Of a DNA stretch of 64,000 bases, positions 33,987-45,223 are shown piece after piece. A model generated the notes under the pieces. The model was given only the letters and a program-made list of their open reading frames with translations. It had not been told where the DNA came from and made no database searches. Made by a program: the position numbers and the translations under genes. The stretch lies in the NCBI GenBank assembly GCA_025175895.1, contig CM045990.1, forward strand, positions 41,970,658-42,034,657. Direction: 5' to 3'. The stretch comes from Wurfbainia villosa. Its lineage: Eukaryota > Streptophyta > Magnoliopsida > Zingiberales > Zingiberaceae. How positions within the stretch are numbered: the stretch's first letter is position 1; each line of letters opens with the position of its first letter.

Positions 33987-35570
33987 ATGGCCCATCAAGA
34001 AGGCTACAACACCATCGAACCCCGTTCTTTTGCAGAGATGACTTCGAGTATTGGAAGGGTCAGATAGAATGTTTCTTGTAGACACAAGTTGAAATGTGGA
34101 TCATCATCCAGACGACGTTTACTCCTCCTACAGACGAGCTTGGAGAGATATTGGAGTGCGACAAATAGACTACCGGGATGAAGCGTCAAATTAAAGTGGA
34201 TGCCAAAGCCACCTAAATTCTTCAATGTGGCTTATCTAAAGAGGAGCTCAACCGGGTCGGTCCATTCATTAGCGCCAAGGACCTCTAGGACAAACTCATA
34301 GAGCTTCATGAAGGGACTTTCGACACTAAGGTATGTAAGTGTGATTTGTTACTTAATAATCTGTATAATATAAAAATACAGGATAACGAGAACCCAAGCC
34401 AGCTCCATGCATGAATCCAAGACATCCTGAACGGACTTCACTCAATCGGCCAAAAGGTAGACAATCGGGATATAATAAGGTACACGTTCAAATCCTTCCC
34501 GAGAATAACTTTGTGGGCATCAATGGTTGATGTGTCAAAAGTTAAGTTAGATGAGTTGTTTTTTGAATCTGAGTTACATGAGAAGACTAATTCGACACAG
34601 TCCGAGAAGGATATTGCTTTGTTTATAGGTCAGAAGAAGGAGAATATTAAATCCAAATCCAAGTATGATGAGTCCGAGTTAGAGCTAGGCGACAATGTGG
34701 CATTAGAATTAGTCAACCTCATCCGAAAGCTAATCAAGAGGAAGAAATATATGGCAAAACAAACCAAGAAGAAATGATCCAAAGCAAGTCAAAACATAAA
34801 ACCAGACAGTGTATGCTACGAGTGTAACAAGAAAGGGCATTTCATAGCTGATTGCCCTAATCTAAAGTCAAAACGACATCAATCAAAGAAAGCACTTAAA
34901 GCTACATGGAATGAGTTATCAGATGAGGAGGAACACAATCAAGCCAACCACTTAGCACTCATGACTAGATTCGTGTATGAATCCGAGTCTAAGCCCGAAG
35001 TCGAGTCTGAATCAAGCCACGGATCCATATCTGGTTCAGAAGGTTCTCTCAAGGTACCCTCTTCTTTAATTAAAAAGTTGTGTGTGATGATTAGATGTCT
35101 AGCAAAGAAATTAGCTAAGTCCAATTCTAAGGTCGAGTCTTTACTTAAGGAAGTTGAAATTCTTAAGGAAAAGATTAACCTAAACTCTTCAACTAGTCAG
35201 CTTCAAGAAGGAAACTCGACTCAAGTCCAAAAACTTGAGGAAGAGAAATCATTGTTGAAAGGATAAGTTTAAGAGCTTATAGGAACTTTGGAAAGGTTCA
35301 CCTTGGGCTCCAAGAATCTTGACATGATGCTTGGGTCTCAAAGAGTCGTGTACAACAAGATCAGACTTGGATTCAAATAGATCATACTTATATTTAGTTA
35401 ATCATAATAGTAGAAGAATTCAAGCATGAGTCCCTAAGTTAAGTCTAATTAAATAATTAAACTCAACCAAGTACTGGGTTCCCAAGGATCAAGTCCATTA
35501 TGTGAATAGACCGTACCGAAGTTATGATCCAAGGGAAGTCAATACTAAATATGTATGTGTGATCACATGA
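33987..35570 (+). pseudogene. RLC-5 gag, decayed
   Basis: ATG 33987 (MAHQEGYNT) is followed by a frameshift after about 15 codons. The gag frame can then be followed as DDFEYWKGQIECFL, stop, TQVEMWIIIQT, LSKEELNRVGPFISAKDL, stop, LIELHEGT and LWASMVDVSKV. An intact CCHC knuckle, CYECNKKGHFIADC, lies at about 34813-34855 after another stop. The coiled-coil part follows (35060-35265; VESLLKEVEILKEK, VQKLEEEKSLLKG), then a stop. There are at least six stops or shifts. The order matches the gags of RLC-4 and RLC-8. Confidence 0.8.
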
Positions 35571-36165
35571 TTAATATAATTGCCTTTTTTTTTGTTTTTA
35601 GATTTGCATGTTTAGTTTAAATTAATTGCTGAAAGTAAAGTGGCTAGATAGGAAATGGTTAGTTGACCTTGACAATATAGTATCAGGAAGTAGTGAGATG
35701 ATAGTAAGCTGGTGAAATCTAGTCTAAGTGTATTCAAGAAGGATAAGGTGTATCCAGCTTGATGCATTTGTCTAAGTGAATCTAACCGAAGTTATCTCAC
35801 TTCATTCTAAACTAGTTAGACTAGGGTTTGACTTGAAGTAAGCTAAGTGTATAATTTCTTGAGCTGGCTTTGTTTAAGGAAGTGGTCGTTGTTTCGATCA
35901 AAGAAGGCCCCTTGCCTCGCCATGACCTGGAAGCTATCTTTTGAAATGTGCACTTAAGGAACTTAGAATCAAACTTGAATCTAACCCAAGGTCAAGTAAT
36001 CCTCTTAGTATAACAATAAATTTAACTAAGTAAAATTGATGGTCATCTCACAACACATACAGGGATAACTTGATTGATCACGTAGAAAGGGTGAGGTAAA
36101 ACCTAGGATAAAAACATATAAACTTATTCAAAATCTCAAATCCTATCTAACTACTTTGTATGTAG
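35571..36165 (+). mobile_element. RLC-5 gag-pol spacer
   Basis: Holds the conserved block (TATCAGGAAGTAGTGAGATGATAG near 35687 and CGCCATGACCTGGAAGC near 35918) in the same place, between gag and protease, as in RLC-8. The short frames seen here in RLC-2 and RLC-4 are shifted in this copy. Confidence 0.6.
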
Positions 36166-38395
36166 GATCATTGGAAGTTGGATAGTGGATGCTCTAGACA
36201 TAGGACCGGAGACCGACTAAAGTTTACGAAACTATGGTTCAAAAACCTAGGATCAGTAGCTTTCGGAAGCAAAGATAGACTTAAAATTATCGGATCATGT
36301 GATATTGAATTAAATTCTAATTTTATAATATGCAAAGTTTTATTAGTAGAGAACTTTGAATTTAACCTTCTAAGTATTAGTCAACTTAGTGATACTGGTT
36401 ATAGAGTTTCATTTTCATTTTCATCTAATGAATGTATAATTAAAACTATTGATTGTTTCAAAATTATACTTAAGGGACTTAGGAAAAACAATATTTATAT
36501 AATAGACTTACCGAGATCCTCACTTAAGTGTCTCATGACACAACAAGAGAAAACATGGCTATGGCACAGGAGATTGGCTCATGTCCATCTAAGGCTTATT
36601 TCAAAAATATATCATAATGAACTAGTTAGAGGTCTATCCAAATTAAATAATTTACAAATAAAACTTGTAATACATGTCAACAAGGAAAATAAATTAGAAC
36701 CACACATAAACTAACTAATATAGATAGAACTAATTGTGTACTTGAGCTTCCAAACTTAGATTTGTTTGATTCATATAGAGCAAAGTCACTTAATGGAAGT
36801 CAATATTGTTTAGTAGTAATTGATGACTACTCTAGGTTTACTTGGGTTAAGTTTCTAAAATATAAAGATGAGATATTTGATCAATTTACTAGTCTATGCA
36901 AACTCTTAGAAAATGAAATGAATATAAAAATTAACAGAATTAAAGTGACCATGGTGGAAAATTTGAAAATCATAGGTATGTTGGATCGAGAAGCGTCGCT
37001 AGAGGGGGGGGGGGTGAATAGCGAGCGTAAATCTTTTCGTTCGTTCGTTCGATACATGAGTAAGCACAGCGGAAAATAAAGAGACACGTTTATTTTTACT
37101 TGGTTCATAACCCAGCGGTTGCTACTCCAAGGCCCTAACGGTTCTAGACCGCGTACGGAGGGCAAAGCACTATAATGTCTCCTCCTCGTTGGAGGTAGGA
37201 GACACCGATCACAAAACCGAAAGTACGAGGATGAGGCAACAAGCCTACCTCACCTCGTTACGAATAAAAACAAAGAATACAATATCAAAATATATTACTT
37301 GATGCTGCTGCCGATGAAGAAGATCAGAACTTATCGTCGTGTCGGCGTTATGACGGTGTTGAAGCTTTGGCGTTGTAAGAGCACTTGAGAATAGACTTGA
37401 TGATATTTGGAGTTGGAATCCTCCCCTCCTTTTATAGATTTTGGCCTTTGAATATGTCTCCTCAGAATTTGGAACAGATCACGAAGTTGTACAAATTTTA
37501 TCGCGAAGTGACTGCGTCAAACGTTATCTGTTTTGACCTAGTGTAAAGGCTGATTCGTCACCATCAGTCGACTGGTGCCTCCCATTAGTCGACTGATGAG
37601 CATCAATCGAATGCCCAATGTCCAGCAGTCGACTGCCAGCCTGGCCATTTCCCTGCAGTAAGAGGTTAGCTCAGAAAATGATAAATGCAACAGTTTCTAA
37701 CCGTCCGATCTTGACCTAGACCTTCCACAGGAAGTCTTAGTCGGATCGCCGCCTACGGTCGTCCCCGTACAGAGGACATGACCTTACCATCTCTCACTCA
37801 CACGAGCTTACCTCGATACTTACTGTATCGCTTTCGCTTCCGGCCTTCCACTCGATTCCTTCAGCTCCCTTCGAAGTCACTCGAGTGTCGCTCGACCACC
37901 GCGGCTTCCTCCGGGTGTCGCTAGCCTTCAGCTCCAGCTTTAGTACTTTTCTGCACACTCGATTTAGCTCGTGAGATAACGATGTAAACTTAACTTTGTG
38001 TCTTTGCCATAATCAAAACACAGGTTCGATTATCTGGTGCCCCTGTACCAACAAGGTATACTAAATTTTACACACAAAATGGATATCATCACAAATTTTC
38101 TTATCCTAGAACTCCCCAATAAAATGGGCTAGTAGAAAGAAAAAATAGAACTTTACAAAAAGCTGCAAGGACTATGCTAAATGAATATAACCTACCCGAT
38201 AGATTTTGGGTTAAAGTTGTAAATACCTCTTGTTATGTCCAAAATAGAATTTTGATAATTAAACGACATAACAAGACACCTTATGAGTTATATTATAACA
38301 AAATACCTAACATTAAATGCTTTAGGGTATTTGGATGTAAAGTACACATACTGAATACTAAAGCTTACTTTAAAAACTCTAAATCAATCTTGAGT
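36166..38395 (+). pseudogene. RLC-5 protease-integrase, split by a solo LTR and truncated
   Basis: The aspartic protease site appears as W(K)LDSGCSRHRTGD at about 36170-36215. It is followed by NFEFNLLSISQLSD, then the pre-integrase zinc region (LWHRRLAHVHLRLI, near 36550) with a shifted second half. The integrase core begins LFDSYRAKSLNGSQYCLVVIDDYSRFTW (about 36755-36850). A solo LTR interrupts it at 36979. After it, at 38059, the core continues through a worn PQQNG region to MLNEYNLPDRFW and FRVFGCKVHILNTK. The element stops at about 38395 against RLC-6, with no RT or RNase H. Several stops and frameshifts are present. Confidence 0.8.
36979..38053 (-). mobile_element. Solo LTR (RLC-4 group), TSD AGGTA
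   Basis: 1075 bases, from TGTTGGATCGAGAAGCG to CCCCTGTACCAACA, with perfect AGGTA duplications (36974-36978 and 38054-38058), inside the RLC-5 integrase. Reversed TATAAAAGGAGG is at about 37422-37433. Palindromes are at 37565-37640. A run of eleven or twelve G residues lies at 37002-37013. Confidence 0.95.
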
Positions 38396-39586
38396 TCAAC
38401 ACACCGACTGTAAAAATTTATAGAATACCCTAGATCAAGAAGACAAGTAACAGAAATAAGATTCCTCCGAATCTCAGGAGCATACAAGACATCATGTAGA
38501 AACAAAGTTCTTCCACCTCGAAGGTTAAGTTTGCAAGTGTCTACTCCTTTGACTTCGACTCTTGCATTGTTTCCTACATATATCCATTTGTTACCAGTGG
38601 TACCCGGCGATACTCCACATATATAACTCGCTCCCGAGCTACATGGTTGGTTGCTCCCGAATCTATAATCCACGAAGGATCAGAATCAGCCAACAACACA
38701 GAACTAGCAATAAGATGCTCAGAAGACAAACTGGAAGTTACCTTTCTTGGCTCGGTACACTCCCGAGTATAGTGACCCTTCTTATCGCAATTAAAACAAG
38801 TTACCTTGCTTTTAGGTTTCTTCCCCGTCTTCTTGTTCTTGTTCTTCTTGATTGGGTCTATCCCACTTGTAGCAGCAACTTCTATCTTCTTTCCCTTCCC
38901 CTTCTTGAACCATCTTTTCTTCTTGGATCCAGATGATCCAGCAAAACCGACAGCCAAATAGGCTTGGCCAGAAATCCTTGCGGATTCTACTCTCTCCGCC
39001 TCTAGTTCAACATGGCACGAGACATCAGCGAAAGTCTTAATACTTTCACTGTGAGTCAGGTCTGCTTCATGGTTTCCTAAGAATCTAGAAGGGATCGAAT
39101 GACTGCATGAACCTGTTGTTCATCTGTCAGCTCGTGACTGACAGTTCTAAGCTCCCGAATTATATTCGACATCTCCCTGAGATGTTGAACCATAGTGACA
39201 TTCGGATGCTTCTTGTAACTATCGAACTTGATCGTTAGCTGTCGAAGCTTGCTCAGACTGACTCTGCTGTACTTGTCCTTAAGGGAAACCCAGATAGTAT
39301 GAGCTGAAGGATACAACTCATACTCAAAAACTAGGTCATCTATCATTGAACTAATCAAGATTCCCTTAGCAGTGGAGTCTTTCTTTTTCCATGCCTTGTA
39401 GGCATCAAGATCTCGTCTATTTTGTGTAGTGGGACCATCTACAGGTTCTATCATGACCTGATTTACAGCCTCTAAAACTTTTTTCTCCTCAAGTACATAC
39501 TATATCTTGAGGTGCCAGATCTTGTAGTTATCCTCATTGAGTTTCTCACCCTTATTGAGTTCAGCTATGATGTTTTTAGTTGTCAT
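38396..39586 (-). pseudogene. RLC-6 gag-protease (unrelated copia lineage), decayed
   Basis: ATG at 39586 (MTTKNIIAELNKGEKLNEDNYKIWHLKI, then a stop) opens a short-type copia gag: YKAWKKKDSTAKGIL, LKDKYSRVSLSKLRQL, VQHLREMSNIIREL. A frameshift near 39080 leads to a basic region (KKKRWFKKGKGKK), an intact CCHC knuckle CFNCDKKGHYTREC (about 38800) and a protease site WIIDSGATNHV (about 38660) that keeps the DSG triad. The frame continues to FLHDVLYAPEIRRNLISVTCLLDLG and ends at about 38396 where it meets RLC-5. Integrase and RT are missing. The gag type differs from RLC-2 to -5, -7 and -8. Confidence 0.82.
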
Positions 39587-40614
39587 AACCTAACATAAAT
39601 AAACACATTATTTAGTTATTCAGTGTATGATTTTATGTATGTAATCTACAAATTGACTCAATGTGAATTCGATTTGATTTACAAAATCAAGTGACAATCC
39701 AATTCCCACTCATCATTTGTATGTTCCAATCGAATCGACTTTGATCAATTACATTACATACATCCCATCTTAACATGATATTATTAAATGAACATTTTCA
39801 TTTAAATTGTACTCAATATGAACAAATCAGAGTAAAATATCATGCATCATGTAGAGTTAACAACATAAAATAAACATATCATTAAATTAAACTTGTTGTA
39901 CATTGTCAACAGATAACAAAGATAACTCTACTAAGAATGTTACATATAACATTCTTCCTACTCATAATTGAAAAATAAAAACTAAGCAACTAGATAGATA
40001 ATCATTACTCTCACTAGGACAAACACTAGTGCAATAATGATCCAAACATGCCCAATCTTCTTGAGCTGAACTAGGACATCCCTCATCGAGATGCTCTCAA
40101 AATGATGCTAGGATGCAGAATCTTCTGTAGGACACCTTTGAAGCGATCCAAAAGGAAAGATTCCATCAGGGTCCTCTTCCGAATCATCCTCTAGATCATC
40201 ACGATGCACCTCACACTCCTCGTAGTAAAGCAGCTCAGTGCATAACTGGGTATAAGAGACGCGTCCCTCATAGCGCCCCCAGATCTCATGCGCAATCTCA
40301 CTCAAGTGTTGTGGCAGTGAGCGAACCAGAGCCCAAATTCTGTAATTCTCCAGAATTGGAAACTCCTACATCTTGAGTCTCCAAAACAATCTATCAAGCC
40401 TCTCGATATGCCACCCGACTTCATGAGCTGAGTCATACTCTATCCCTGGATAGCCTCTCTTAGACGATTACGCAACACATCACATCTAGTCATAGTGGTA
40501 ATCATCCTTGCCATTTGAAAAAATTGAAATTAATTAAGTCAGTACAAAACCGATAAATCAGTACATATACCGGCTTAATTCAATTTATATATAGGCATGG
40601 ATCCATCAAAATAT

Positions 40615-41722
40615 TGTTGGATTGAAGCGGATCGCTAGAGGGGGGTGAATAGCGATAGAAACTTTTCTTTGAATTCGTTCGGTAAATCACGAGTAGACAC
40701 AGTGGAAGATAAATCTAAAATAGAAGAGACAATGGGTTTTTTACTTGGTTCGTAGCCGAAGGCTACTACTCCAAGGCCCTAGTGGTCCTTGACCATGCAC
40801 GGAGGGCAAAACATTAAACGAACTCCTTCTCGTTGGAGATAGGAGTTAAACGAATACAAAAACTCAAGAAAGACTCAAGGTAGAGGGACACTCCCCCTCT
40901 CCTTGATATGATTTAAAGCTCGAAATGAGAACAACTTATATAAATTAAAGATTATACCGATGACTTTTGAAGACTTGAATCTTGGAGCTTGAGTAGTCAT
41001 CTCGGCAGCGCTTCGTCGTAGGGATGTCGGAGACTCGTAGCGTATCAGAAGCACTTGGAAGATTTTTAATTGATGAAAAACCCTGGGACAAGCCCTCCTT
41101 TTATAGCCTTTAAGCCCCTCATCGAATGGGTCTTCAACCAATAGGAATTGGGCACAAAACCTCCTTGAAAATGGTGATAGAGCTTGACTTCTCGAGGCTG
41201 ATCCTTGACCATCAGTCGATTGATGGCCATCATCGATCGATGGTAGCATCACGATCAGTCTTGACCTCCGGCGATCGCGATTGTGGCGGTCGAGTCCTCA
41301 AGTGGCGATCGTGATGCTTGCTGCAAGTCAAAGTTAGCTCAACAAAAACATAATTCCGATGGTCGTCGACCGCCCGATCTCGACCTAGACCATCTATAGG
41401 ATGTCTTTGGTCGGATCTACGCTTAAGATCATCCCTGTAAAGAGGATACGACCTCACTTACGCTCGCACACACGAGCTTACCTCGATACTTACTGTGTCG
41501 CTTTCGCTTTCGGCCTTCCACTCGATTCCTTCGGCTCCCTCCGAAGTCACTCGAGTGTCGCCCGACTACCGCGGCTTCCTCCGGGTGTCGCTAGCCTTCA
41601 GCTCCAGCTTTAGCACTTTTCTGCACACTCGATTCAGCTCGTGAGATAATGATATATCCTTGACTTTGCGTCTTTTGTCATAATCAAAATACAGGTTCGA
41701 CTTAGGTGCCCCTGCACCAACA
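40615..41722 (-). mobile_element. Solo LTR, TSD AATAT/AATAA
   Basis: 1108 bases, from TGTTGGATTGAAGCGG to CCCCTGCACCAACA. Flanks AATAT (40610-40614) and AATAA (41723-41727) match at four of five bases. Reversed TATAAAAGGAGG is near 41094-41105. The palindrome site at 41210-41310 has one CAGTCGATTG and otherwise ATCGATCGAT and GGCGATCGCG. Confidence 0.85.
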
Positions 41723-42199
41723 AATAAATCAAGAATAAATTTTCTTGATTTTATGGAGGACTATCGACAGACTTATTTAGACCAGTCAATTGGTACTTTT
41801 ACCAATTGATTATCATCTAAGCTTAGTCGACTAGTATCATGAAGACTCAATTTTGACCGTGAGAGTCCAAACACCACGCAATTTGCTTTGAGTACCCTAG
41901 GCACTCAAGCAATATGCATAGTATTCTTTCTCATCGTTCTTAGGCATCAACTCTAGTTCATTTGGTCTATCTCTAAGTTGTTTATATCAAGTCCTAATTG
42001 TTCCAAACAATTACTTGATTATTTAGTCATGAGTTGAGTTGACCACAGTCAACTTAGCACAACACTTGTTCGATCTAATTGGGCACCTATCTTTCGTTGA
42101 AATTCAATTAATTGAACCTCTGCCTAAATTAATTTGAATCTCAAATTAAAGCCTAAGTTCAATATATTCAATCAGGCCTCTCTAATTGACAACCCAATT

Positions 42200-43090
42200 A
42201 GAAATCCACCCCAATTAAAAAAAATCGATTTTGAGCCCATTTAATTCGGCCCAATTAAATTAAGCCAAATTAAAACCATGACAACCCAATTAAATTCAGC
42301 CCAATTAAAACCATGGCAGCCCAATTAAATTCAGCCCACTTTAAAAAACTGCTCTGGCAGACGGAATGGCCTGGCAGAGGGAATCGCTGGCGAGCGATAA
42401 TCATCGCAGCGGCTAAACCGCCGCCGGTGGTAAACCGCCTTGCCCTTGCGAAACCGCTGAGGGTTATCGCCACGCTCTACGAGAAATCGCTCGCCAGATG
42501 TAAATCGCTTGGCGGTGATCGCTTCGCTGGCGGTAAACCGCCTGCAGGCGATAAACCGTCTGGCGCCGCGGTAACCACCCTGTCGGCTGAAAGCGCCGCA
42601 AGTCTCAAAACCACCCTGCCTAGGCTCAAACTGCCCTGACAAGGCTCAAAACCGCCCTGCAAAGGCTCAAACTGCCCTGGCAAGGCTCAAAACCACCCTG
42701 CCGAGGCTCAAACTGCCCTGGCAAGGCTCAAAACCACCCTGCCGAGGCTCAAACTGCCCTGACAAGGCTCAAAACCACCCTGCCTAGGCTCAAACTGCCC
42801 TGGCAAGGCTCAAAACCACCCTGCCTAGGCTCAAATTGCCCTGCAAGGCTCAAAACCACCCTGCCGAGGCTCAAACTGCCCTAGCAAAGCTCAAAACCGC
42901 CCTGCCAATCATTGAAATCACCCTTCTAGGGTAGTTTCGACCAGGGCAGTTAGCCCAGAGTGGTTCTCCACTCGACAAACCACTCTGGAATGGCCAGAGT
43001 AATTTGTCCATAGTGGTTTTCCACTCCACAAACCACTCTGGAATGACCAGGGTGGTTTTTCCAGAGTGGTTTTCCACTCGCCGTAGAAAC
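42200..43090. repeat. Mosaic of four short tandem-repeat families
   Basis: In order: (a) 42215-42340, copies of CCCAATTAAATTCAGCCCA with CCATG; (b) 42365-42570, GC-rich imperfect units like CGCTGGCGGTAAACCGCC; (c) 42604-42906, about seven copies of a 41-base unit alternating GGCTCAAAACCACCCTGCC and GGCTCAAACTGCCCTGGCAA; (d) 42920-43085, inverted and direct copies of CCAGAGTGGTTTTCCACTC. They lie directly behind the RLC-6 primer site, in its leader. The open frames here on both strands are repeat artefacts. Confidence 0.85.
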
Positions 43091-43209
43091 ATGATTTATG
43101 CACTGTTCATCTTCTTCTTCCTCGTGATTTTCACGATGAACAGAGTGATTTTTTTCAGAAAAAATTCTAAACTCTCTTAGATGCTTTACAATAAGGGCTC
43201 TGATACCAA

Positions 43210-43600
43210 TGTTGGTAGTTTTAGCATCTAATTGAGATTATCTAAGTAAATATAAAAGAAAGAACGAAACATGAAAGCTATAATGAAACTTACAGTGATC
43301 GTTAGAAATCTTCTCGCTTCCTGGTACTATTTTGGACGAAGTTTCTACTTGCGATCTAGAATCGATCACACCGAAAAGATCCTCTCTTCCATGAGACAAA
43401 TTCCGACAGTGCCTTGGTGTTTCTATTCACTTCGATTATCTCCCGAACAGCCTTTCAGCGTGACTCACTAATCCTCTCTCTGTTCTCGCTTTGGACGCAC
43501 CTCCTTATAAAAGGGGGATCTTCACCTGTTGTGCTACACGAAGTGCAATTGCACTTCGTGCAATTGCTCACATGTTGCAAAAGCAGCGTGTACTGTAATT
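43210..43600 (-). mobile_element. RLC-6 5' LTR (right edge unresolved)
   Basis: Begins TGTTGGTAGTTTTAGCATC directly beside the reversed primer site. A minus-strand TTATAAGGAGG box lies near 43500. A perfect 24-base palindrome, centred on CAATTG, occupies 43537-43560. The right edge near 43600 is where RLC-7 LTR sequence takes over without a clean end. Confidence 0.6.
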
Positions 43601-43601
43601 C

Positions 43602-45166
43602 TGAGTTAGGTCACGATTGACGGACTTAAGTAGGATTTTAATGTTTGGCAATGGGTTTGACCATTGTTCAACTATATGGTTTGACCATATGTTGCCCATA
43701 TGACAAGTGGATGATTGGGATATCCAAAGTCATATAGAGGAGATTATTTGAGAGAGATTATTGGTGCAATCAAACTCGGAAGTCCAAGTTTGGATATTTG
43801 GCAAGAAAAGTCCAAATGTGGATATTTGGCAAGGGAAGTCTAAAGGTATAGTCTTGGCAGCATAAGTCCAAGTGTGTAGTCTTGACGGCGTAAAGTCCAA
43901 GTGATCTTTAGCAATTAGAAAGTCTAAGTTTGGGTACTTGGCAAAGGGAAAGTCCAAGGGTAGGTTTGGCAACGTAAAGTCCAAGCATGGATATTAGCGG
44001 TGTAAGTCCAAATGGATCTTGATAATGTGAAAGTCCAAGGGTGCAGGTTTAGCGGTGTAAAGTCCAAGCATGGGTCTTGGCGACATAAGTCCAAATAAAC
44101 TTTGGCACAGGACCCAATTAGCATGGCAATAGCCGATGGAAACACCTGAAGGCTAGCGCGAAGGATAAACGAGACGTGGAGGACTTGGAGAGATCCAAGA
44201 GGCGTGAGGCTGATGGAGGTGGCTAGAAGACTTAGGTCTAGGTTATGGGTGTGTATCAAGTATCAGAGGATCATACTTGGGTTAAATCTCATGGTTAAGG
44301 TTTACTTGTCGACTAATGGCTTTGGTCAGTAGACTAGCCGAGTGTTTGACACTCGGAAGCCTAGTTGACTAAGAGCAGTCGCCAGTCGACTAGACAGGTA
44401 GTCGACTGAATCTCGACTACTGATCTGTGACTCTGGCAGTCGATTGCTAGGATTGAATAGTCGACTGGTCCACAACAGTCGACTGCTAGGGTAGAACAAT
44501 CGACTGGAATTAAGTGACTAGGACATAAAATGTTGAGCAGTCGACTAGTGGCCATGGCAGTCGACTGATGGCCAACTTTCTGACATGGATTAAGTCATTG
44601 TGAGGGAATGACTAATGGTTTAGTCGACTGCTAGGTAAGAGTAGTCGACTGGAAGGTGGAGAATCAACCCGAGATGAGTTATAAAAGGAGCTCGATGGGA
44701 GGATTTGAAGTTGTCAGTTCTTGAGCTTTGAGGAGGGGTTTCAATGCTGCGTTTTAAACCTTCCAAGGCGTTAAAAGCAACCAACAAACATTCAAAGCAA
44801 AAGCACAATTATAAAGTAGTTTTTGTTTAGTATTTCATTTGTATCTTGTATTTGCATGTTTGTGTTGTTGTTTACTGTTGTAAGCTTATTGTACAAGATT
44901 TCTTCACCGTGGAATTGTGTTCTGAGAAGGAGACAAAGTTTAGTGGAGTAGACACTAAAGCTCGACTGTAGAGTAGGAACTGTAGGTTCCAAACCATGTA
45001 AAATAATGATGTTGTACTGGTGTTATTTTCATTTGTGTTTATTTTGTATATTCTACTGCGCTAACGAATTGTAGACAAGCAAAAAAGTGATCAAATGAAG
45101 AAATCGCGAAATCGCTATTCACCCTCTCCTTCTAGCGCGACCATATCGATCAATGATCACTCTACA
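43602..45166 (+). mobile_element. RLC-7 copy 1, 5' LTR
   Basis: Carries the minisatellite of AAAGTCCAAG units (43780-44110), the palindrome array (44305-44655, about fifteen CAGTCGACTG-type sites), TATAAAAG at 44680, and a U5 ending ACTCTACA. A second LTR-start-like ATTGGTGCAATC at about 43759 repeats the LTR edge internally. The left end is truncated against RLC-6. Confidence 0.8.
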
Positions 45167-45180
45167 ATTGATATCAGAGT
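45167..45180 (+). other. RLC-7 copy 1 primer binding site
   Basis: ATTGATATCAGAGT directly follows the LTR end. Copy 2 has ATTGGTATCAGAGT at 57521-57534, nearer the initiator-Met consensus, so copy 1 has one substitution. Confidence 0.82.
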
Positions 45181-45223
45181 AAGGTTGCTCTTCAAGGATT
45201 AACAACCGAGGAAGCACGTGCTA

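Larger units (their letters stand above)
39587..43209 (-). mobile_element. RLC-6 leader with solo LTR and tandem-repeat blocks
   Basis: About 2.5 kb of leader without the inserted solo LTR (40615-41722), unusually long for copia. The reversed primer site GCTCTGATACCA is at 43197-43208, a perfect match to the consensus. Next to it are tandem repeats at 42200-43090 (listed separately). An open frame at 40305-40108 (minus, acidic, 65 codons) has no known motif. The remainder is AT-rich. Confidence 0.65.

Noticed and set aside
36881..37165. Minus-strand 94-codon frame crossing 36979
   Set aside because: It spans the junction between RLC-5 integrase and a solo LTR and is a chance read-through.
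40108..40305. Acidic 65-codon frame in the RLC-6 leader
   Set aside because: No homology recognised and no supporting signals. It is noted only within the leader entry.
42313..42683. Open frames of 66-108 codons on both strands in GC-rich sequence
   Set aside because: They lie inside simple tandem repeats and have no domain. Openness on both strands is due to composition.
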